A stretch of DNA of 64,000 bases from Dysgonamonadaceae bacterium (lineage in GTDB: Bacteria > Bacteroidota > Bacteroidia > Bacteroidales > Azobacteroidaceae): positions 1-64,000 of the forward strand of contig JAIRVZ010000075.1 of assembly GCA_031253625.1 (NCBI GenBank). The letters run 5' to 3'. A program made the position numbers and the translations under genes. Each line of letters opens with the position of its first letter. The stretch's first letter is position 1. The notes below the pieces were generated by a model. It saw only the letters and a program-made list of their open reading frames with translations, was not told where the DNA came from and did no database searches. Of this stretch, positions 59,998-64,000 are shown piece after piece.

Positions 59998-62598
59998 TTG
60001 AAGATAAATAATATGATTACTAAACAATTTAAACTATTCACTATCTGTCTGATAGCTTTAACAGGAAGTCTGATTTTTTCAGGTTGTAACTCCAAACATT
60101 CACAACATTTGGTATTGAATGATCTTGAATATTTCGAGACACAAGGTGTCAATGTTCTTGTGTACAATAATCTGTTTACCGGAGGTTTTAACGATGAGAA
60201 GACAGCCGGTATCGAGTTGATTCATCATGGTGTTAGAACGGCAACCGGTGGAGCAGTAAGACTTTCCAGTACTCCCGAACAGTGGGATCTCGTTCCTGCA
60301 ATACCTGTTCGTACAGTCGACCCTGAATCACAAACCATCGAATCTACATTACGATATGAAGATTACGATTTTGATTCGCGTGTGGTTGTAACAGCCAAAG
60401 GTAAAGGTGTTGAAATATCTGTTTATCTTGACAAGCCCGTTCCTGAATTTCTTGAAGGAAAAGCCGGATTCAATTTAGAGTTTCTGCCGTCGCAATATTT
60501 TGGAAAAAAATATATTATAGATGGAAGAACCAATCTTTTCCCGCGTTATGCTGTGGGTAATAGCGTCACGAAACCTAATGATGAAAAGATTAAACAGTTC
60601 AACGGTTATGTAACTTCCGACGACAGAGGTACCGGAAAATTTATTGATCCGCTGCCTTTTGAAACTGGTCGACATATAATTATGGCATCCAATGATCCTG
60701 AACGCAGGGTAGAAATCACTTCAGATGATGCCGATTTGATGCTCTTCGACGGTCGCGTACTGGCACAAAACGGCTGGTATGTTGTTCGCAGTTTACTTCC
60801 TGCAGGAAAAACAGGTAAGGTTTTGACATGGACAGTCGAACCCAATGCCATTAAAGGTTGGATCCGAGAACCGAATATCGGTTTTTCGCAAATAGGTTAT
60901 CTTCCTTCACAGCCGAAAGTATCGGTCATTGAACTCGATAAGAAAGATAAACCTCGTGCAAAAGCATCTCTGTATAAAGTAGATGATTACGGAAAAGCGA
61001 CCAAAGTATTTACCGGCAATATCGTATCATGGGGTGACTACTATAAGTATCACTATGTAAAATTCGATTTTTCGTCGGTAAAAGATCCCGGTGTATATTA
61101 TATTCAGTATGGCGATCAAAAGACCAATACCTTTATCATCGAAAATAATGTTTACGATAAGATGACTGATGCCACGATTGATATATGGATTCCAATACAC
61201 ATGAATCACATGCGTGTAAGAGAGGCTTACAGAATATGGCATGGCGAGCCTTTTAAAGAAAGTTATCAACAAGCTCCGCCCAACACCCAACATTTCGATC
61301 TTCATTGGCAAGGACCTACAACTGATACCAAATATAAAGCATTAGAAACTATCCCCGGATTAAACATCGGAGGTTGGTTCGATGCAGGAGATTTTGATAT
61401 TGAGACAGGCTCGAATATCAGTGTATTGAATAATCTTGCCTTGATATGGGATTTTTATAGACCACTGCGCGATCAGACTTTTGTTAGTCAGAAACAACGA
61501 TATGTTGAACTTCATCGTCCCGATGGTGTACCCGACATCTTGCAGCAGATTGAGCACGGAGCATTGCAGTTAGTAGCTCAAGCAGAGATTATCGGACACA
61601 TGGCACAAGCGCTTTCAAACTCGGTTCTCTATAATTACCATCACCTGGGAGATGCAGCATCAATAACCGACGGTCTTCCTTATAATCCGAAACTTGGTCC
61701 TTATGAAGTAGCTAAAGACGGTAAGTCAAGCGGAGTAAAAGATGATATGTGGGCATTTACTTCCCGCAATCCTCATCTTGATTTCAGAGCAGTAACCTCG
61801 TTTGCCGCAGCAAGCCGGGCATTGAAAGGATATAACGACGAACTTTCTGCAAGATCGTTGAAAGAAGCCAAAAGATTATTAAAAGAAGCTACGGAATTAT
61901 TAGCCAAACAACCTCAGCCGGAGAATGTAGATAAGATGCGCAGCATGATGAACCGTTTTGCCGAAATGGCTCCTAATCTTCAAATGTATGCTACCACCGG
62001 CGAGCAACAATATGGCGATAGGTTTAAAGAACTTTTATGGCCTGCACTTGAACAAAGCACCACAGAAAATATTAGCTTTAGTATCCTGATAGCTTTGCAA
62101 GCCATACCATATATGGATGAATCCTTTAAAGAAAAGCTCACTCCGTATGTAGAATTGTATAAAACATACGTCGATTCAATCGCTTTGGATAATCCATACG
62201 GAGTACCCATCGGTCTTGGAAACTGGGCAGGAGGCGGAATGGTAGTAAGCTTTGGTACTACCAATGCCCTTGCGCACAAATATTTCCCCAATATTATCGG
62301 CATGGATGATGTTTACAAGACTATCGACTGGTTGTTCGGTTGTCATCCGTATCACAATTATTCGTTAGTGGCAGCGATTGGCGCTGCTCGTCCTAAAGAA
62401 GTCTTTTATGGCAACAACAGGGCTGATTACTCATTCATACCGGGCAATGTCGCTCCGGGTATACTTTTCAGAAAACCTGATCATTTTGAAAATTACGATG
62501 ATTGGCCATTCTTTTGGGGACAAAACGAGGGTACGATTGGCGGTAACACCGGTTATTTAATTTTTGGAAGTGCTTTCAAGGATTTGTTAAACCCCTAA
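59998..62598 (+). CDS. GH9 family glycoside hydrolase with N-terminal Ig-like cellulase domain
   Basis: Lipobox FSGC; GGWFDAGDFDIETG; FFWGQNEGTIGGNTGYLIF. Confidence 0.85.
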   Translation: MKINNMITKQFKLFTICLIALTGSLIFSGCNSKHSQHLVLNDLEYFETQGVNVLVYNNLFTGGFNDEKTAGIELIHHGVRTATGGAVRLSSTPEQWDLVPAIPVRTVDPESQTIESTLRYEDYDFDSRVVVTAKGKGVEISVYLDKPVPEFLEGKAGFNLEFLPSQYFGKKYIIDGRTNLFPRYAVGNSVTKPNDEKIKQFNGYVTSDDRGTGKFIDPLPFETGRHIIMASNDPERRVEITSDDADLMLFDGRVLAQNGWYVVRSLLPAGKTGKVLTWTVEPNAIKGWIREPNIGFSQIGYLPSQPKVSVIELDKKDKPRAKASLYKVDDYGKATKVFTGNIVSWGDYYKYHYVKFDFSSVKDPGVYYIQYGDQKTNTFIIENNVYDKMTDATIDIWIPIHMNHMRVREAYRIWHGEPFKESYQQAPPNTQHFDLHWQGPTTDTKYKALETIPGLNIGGWFDAGDFDIETGSNISVLNNLALIWDFYRPLRDQTFVSQKQRYVELHRPDGVPDILQQIEHGALQLVAQAEIIGHMAQALSNSVLYNYHHLGDAASITDGLPYNPKLGPYEVAKDGKSSGVKDDMWAFTSRNPHLDFRAVTSFAAASRALKGYNDELSARSLKEAKRLLKEATELLAKQPQPENVDKMRSMMNRFAEMAPNLQMYATTGEQQYGDRFKELLWPALEQSTTENISFSILIALQAIPYMDESFKEKLTPYVELYKTYVDSIALDNPYGVPIGLGNWAGGGMVVSFGTTNALAHKYFPNIIGMDDVYKTIDWLFGCHPYHNYSLVAAIGAARPKEVFYGNNRADYSFIPGNVAPGILFRKPDHFENYDDWPFFWGQNEGTIGGNTGYLIFGSAFKDLLNP

Positions 62599-62675
62599 AT
62601 CCCCTAAAGGGGACTTTGTTGTAGCATAATGTACAATTTTACTGCCCTAACTCCCCCTTTAGGGGGTTGGGGGGT
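62591..62675. repeat. Second copy of the CCCCTAAATCCCCTAAAGGGGACTTT repeat family
   Basis: Left arm 62591-62617 is identical to 10924-10950; degenerate right part ccctaactccccctttagggggttggggggt. Supplies the TAA stop of the GH9 gene. Confidence 0.8.
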
Positions 62676-62691
62676 AATAAAAAAATAAAAT

Positions 62692-64000
62692 ATGAAAACT
62701 AAAGTAATTTACAGTCTTATTCTTAGCCTTTTTTCTTGTGCCATGGTTTGGGCGCAAGGTGTAACCGGAAATTTCGGTGTAGAAAAATTTGTATTCACTA
62801 CAGCCGATAAATCTGATTGTTTTTCGCTAATTGATAACAATCAACCGATTCAAGTGGTTTCTGATGTTAACGATTTTCCCGGAGTGCTTCGGGCAGTAAA
62901 TGATTTAAAAGAAGATTTTGAGAGAGTTACGGGCAATTTGCCGACAACATCCGGAAAAACAGCTATTATCGTTGGCACAATTGGAAAATCATCCGTAATT
63001 GATCAATTACTCAATCAAGGAAAAATAGCAAAAAAAGAATTGCTTGGCAAACGCGAAAAATTCATTATAACCATTATTGATAATCCTACTCCCGAAATAG
63101 GAAAAGCTTTGGTTATTGCGGGTAGCGACAAGCGAGGAACTATCTACGGTATTTACGAACTCTCAAAGCAAATCGGTGTTTCTCCTTGGTATTGGTGGGC
63201 TGATGTACCGGTAGTACATCAAGGAAATCTATATGTCAAACCGGGTATTTATACCGAAGGCGAACCTGCCGTAAGGTATCGTGGTATCTTTATCAATGAT
63301 GAGGCTCCGGCTTTTCAAGGTTGGTGTAATGAAAAATTCGGTGGAGTCAATTCCAAAATGTATGAACACATGTTTGAATTGATTTTGCGCTTGAAAGGTA
63401 ATTTTCTTTGGCCTGCCATGTGGGGCAATGCTTTTTTTGATGATGATCCGCTCAGCGGTCCTTTAGCCGACAAAATGGGTATTGTTATCGGTACTTCGCA
63501 TCATGAACCAATGGGACGTGCTCATGACGAATGGCGTCGCTATGGCAAAGGTCCTTGGAATTACGAGAAAAACGCGGAAGTTCTGCGAGAGTTTTGGCGT
63601 GGCGGTATGGAACGCATGAAAAATTTTGAAACTGTTGTTACTGTTGGTATGCGTGGCGACGGCGACGAACCGATGAGCGAAGGAGCTAACATCGCTTTGT
63701 TACAAAATATTGTGCAAAGCCAGCGTAATATTATTTCTCAAGTAACCGGCAAAAAACCGGAAGAAACCCCTCAAGTTTGGGCTTTATACAAAGAAGTTCA
63801 AGATTACTACGACAAAGGAATGCGTGTTCCCGACGATATTACACTTTTGCTTTGTGATGATAACTGGGGAAATGTACGCAAACTTCCCAATATCGATGCG
63901 CCCAAACGCAAAGGTGGATACGGTATGTACTACCATTTCGACTATGTAGGCGGCCCTCGAAATTACAAATGGATCAATGTTAGCCAAATTCAACGGGTTT
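62692..64000 (+). CDS. GH115 family alpha-glucuronidase-like protein, 3' truncated by window end
   Basis: MKTKVIYSLILSLFSCAMVWAQ...; IVGTIGKSSVIDQLL; GSDKRGTIYGIYELSKQIGVSPWYWWADVPV; RYRGIFINDEAPAFQGW; NFLWPAMWGNAFFDDDP; GIVIGTSHHEPMGRAHDEW. Absent from the ORF track because it runs off the window. Confidence 0.92.
   Translation, partial: MKTKVIYSLILSLFSCAMVWAQGVTGNFGVEKFVFTTADKSDCFSLIDNNQPIQVVSDVNDFPGVLRAVNDLKEDFERVTGNLPTTSGKTAIIVGTIGKSSVIDQLLNQGKIAKKELLGKREKFIITIIDNPTPEIGKALVIAGSDKRGTIYGIYELSKQIGVSPWYWWADVPVVHQGNLYVKPGIYTEGEPAVRYRGIFINDEAPAFQGWCNEKFGGVNSKMYEHMFELILRLKGNFLWPAMWGNAFFDDDPLSGPLADKMGIVIGTSHHEPMGRAHDEWRRYGKGPWNYEKNAEVLREFWRGGMERMKNFETVVTVGMRGDGDEPMSEGANIALLQNIVQSQRNIISQVTGKKPEETPQVWALYKEVQDYYDKGMRVPDDITLLLCDDNWGNVRKLPNIDAPKRKGGYGMYYHFDYVGGPRNYKWINVSQIQRV

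Overview
The window comes from a Bacteroidota (Bacteroidales-like) chromosome. The evidence is TTTG-N20-TAACTTTG promoters, a type IX secretion SprA/Sov homologue, a GGGtGRT gene beside a NifU-like scaffold, and Bacteroidota-type integrase and ABC-F proteins. Contents by region: (i) 1-6798, most of sprA on the minus strand (its 3' end lies outside the window, so it is absent from the ORF track), then ruvA; (ii) 7.6-22.96 kb, housekeeping genes including a NagB-like/PIG-L fusion, ROK and BadF-type kinases, DAG kinase, an AddA-like UvrD helicase, glyS, an FKBP lipoprotein and an ABC-F ATPase, plus a DUF4272-like gene with an in-frame TGA; (iii) about 23.2-35.1 kb, an approximately 12 kb integrative element inserted at the 3' end of the GGGtGRT gene. 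It carries a tyrosine integrase, a divergent SF2 helicase-like ATPase, several unknown proteins, a small serine recombinase and a cargo block of unknown function ending in a stand-alone PBP-like lipoprotein. It is flanked by diverged ~260 bp direct repeats. No capsid, relaxase or Tra genes were recognised; (iv) 35-46.5 kb, housekeeping genes (tRNA-Pro, NlpC/P60, WecA-like, WecG/TagA-like, tgt, LptF/G-like, sppA, phosphoglucomutase); (v) 46.7-64 kb, a xylan/glucuronoxylan-oriented CAZyme cluster (GH35-like, acetylesterase, GH11, three GH43-like proteins, GH9, GH115) interrupted by proBA. Palindromic repeat families occur between genes and, in two cases, in frame inside genes. The most interesting items are the element and its gene-end-replacing junction, the long bulged inverted repeat at ~26.5-26.65 kb, the unknown cargo module, the coding-sequence palindrome insertions, and the NagB-like domain with altered catalytic motif. 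All assignments are by eye; no database search was run.
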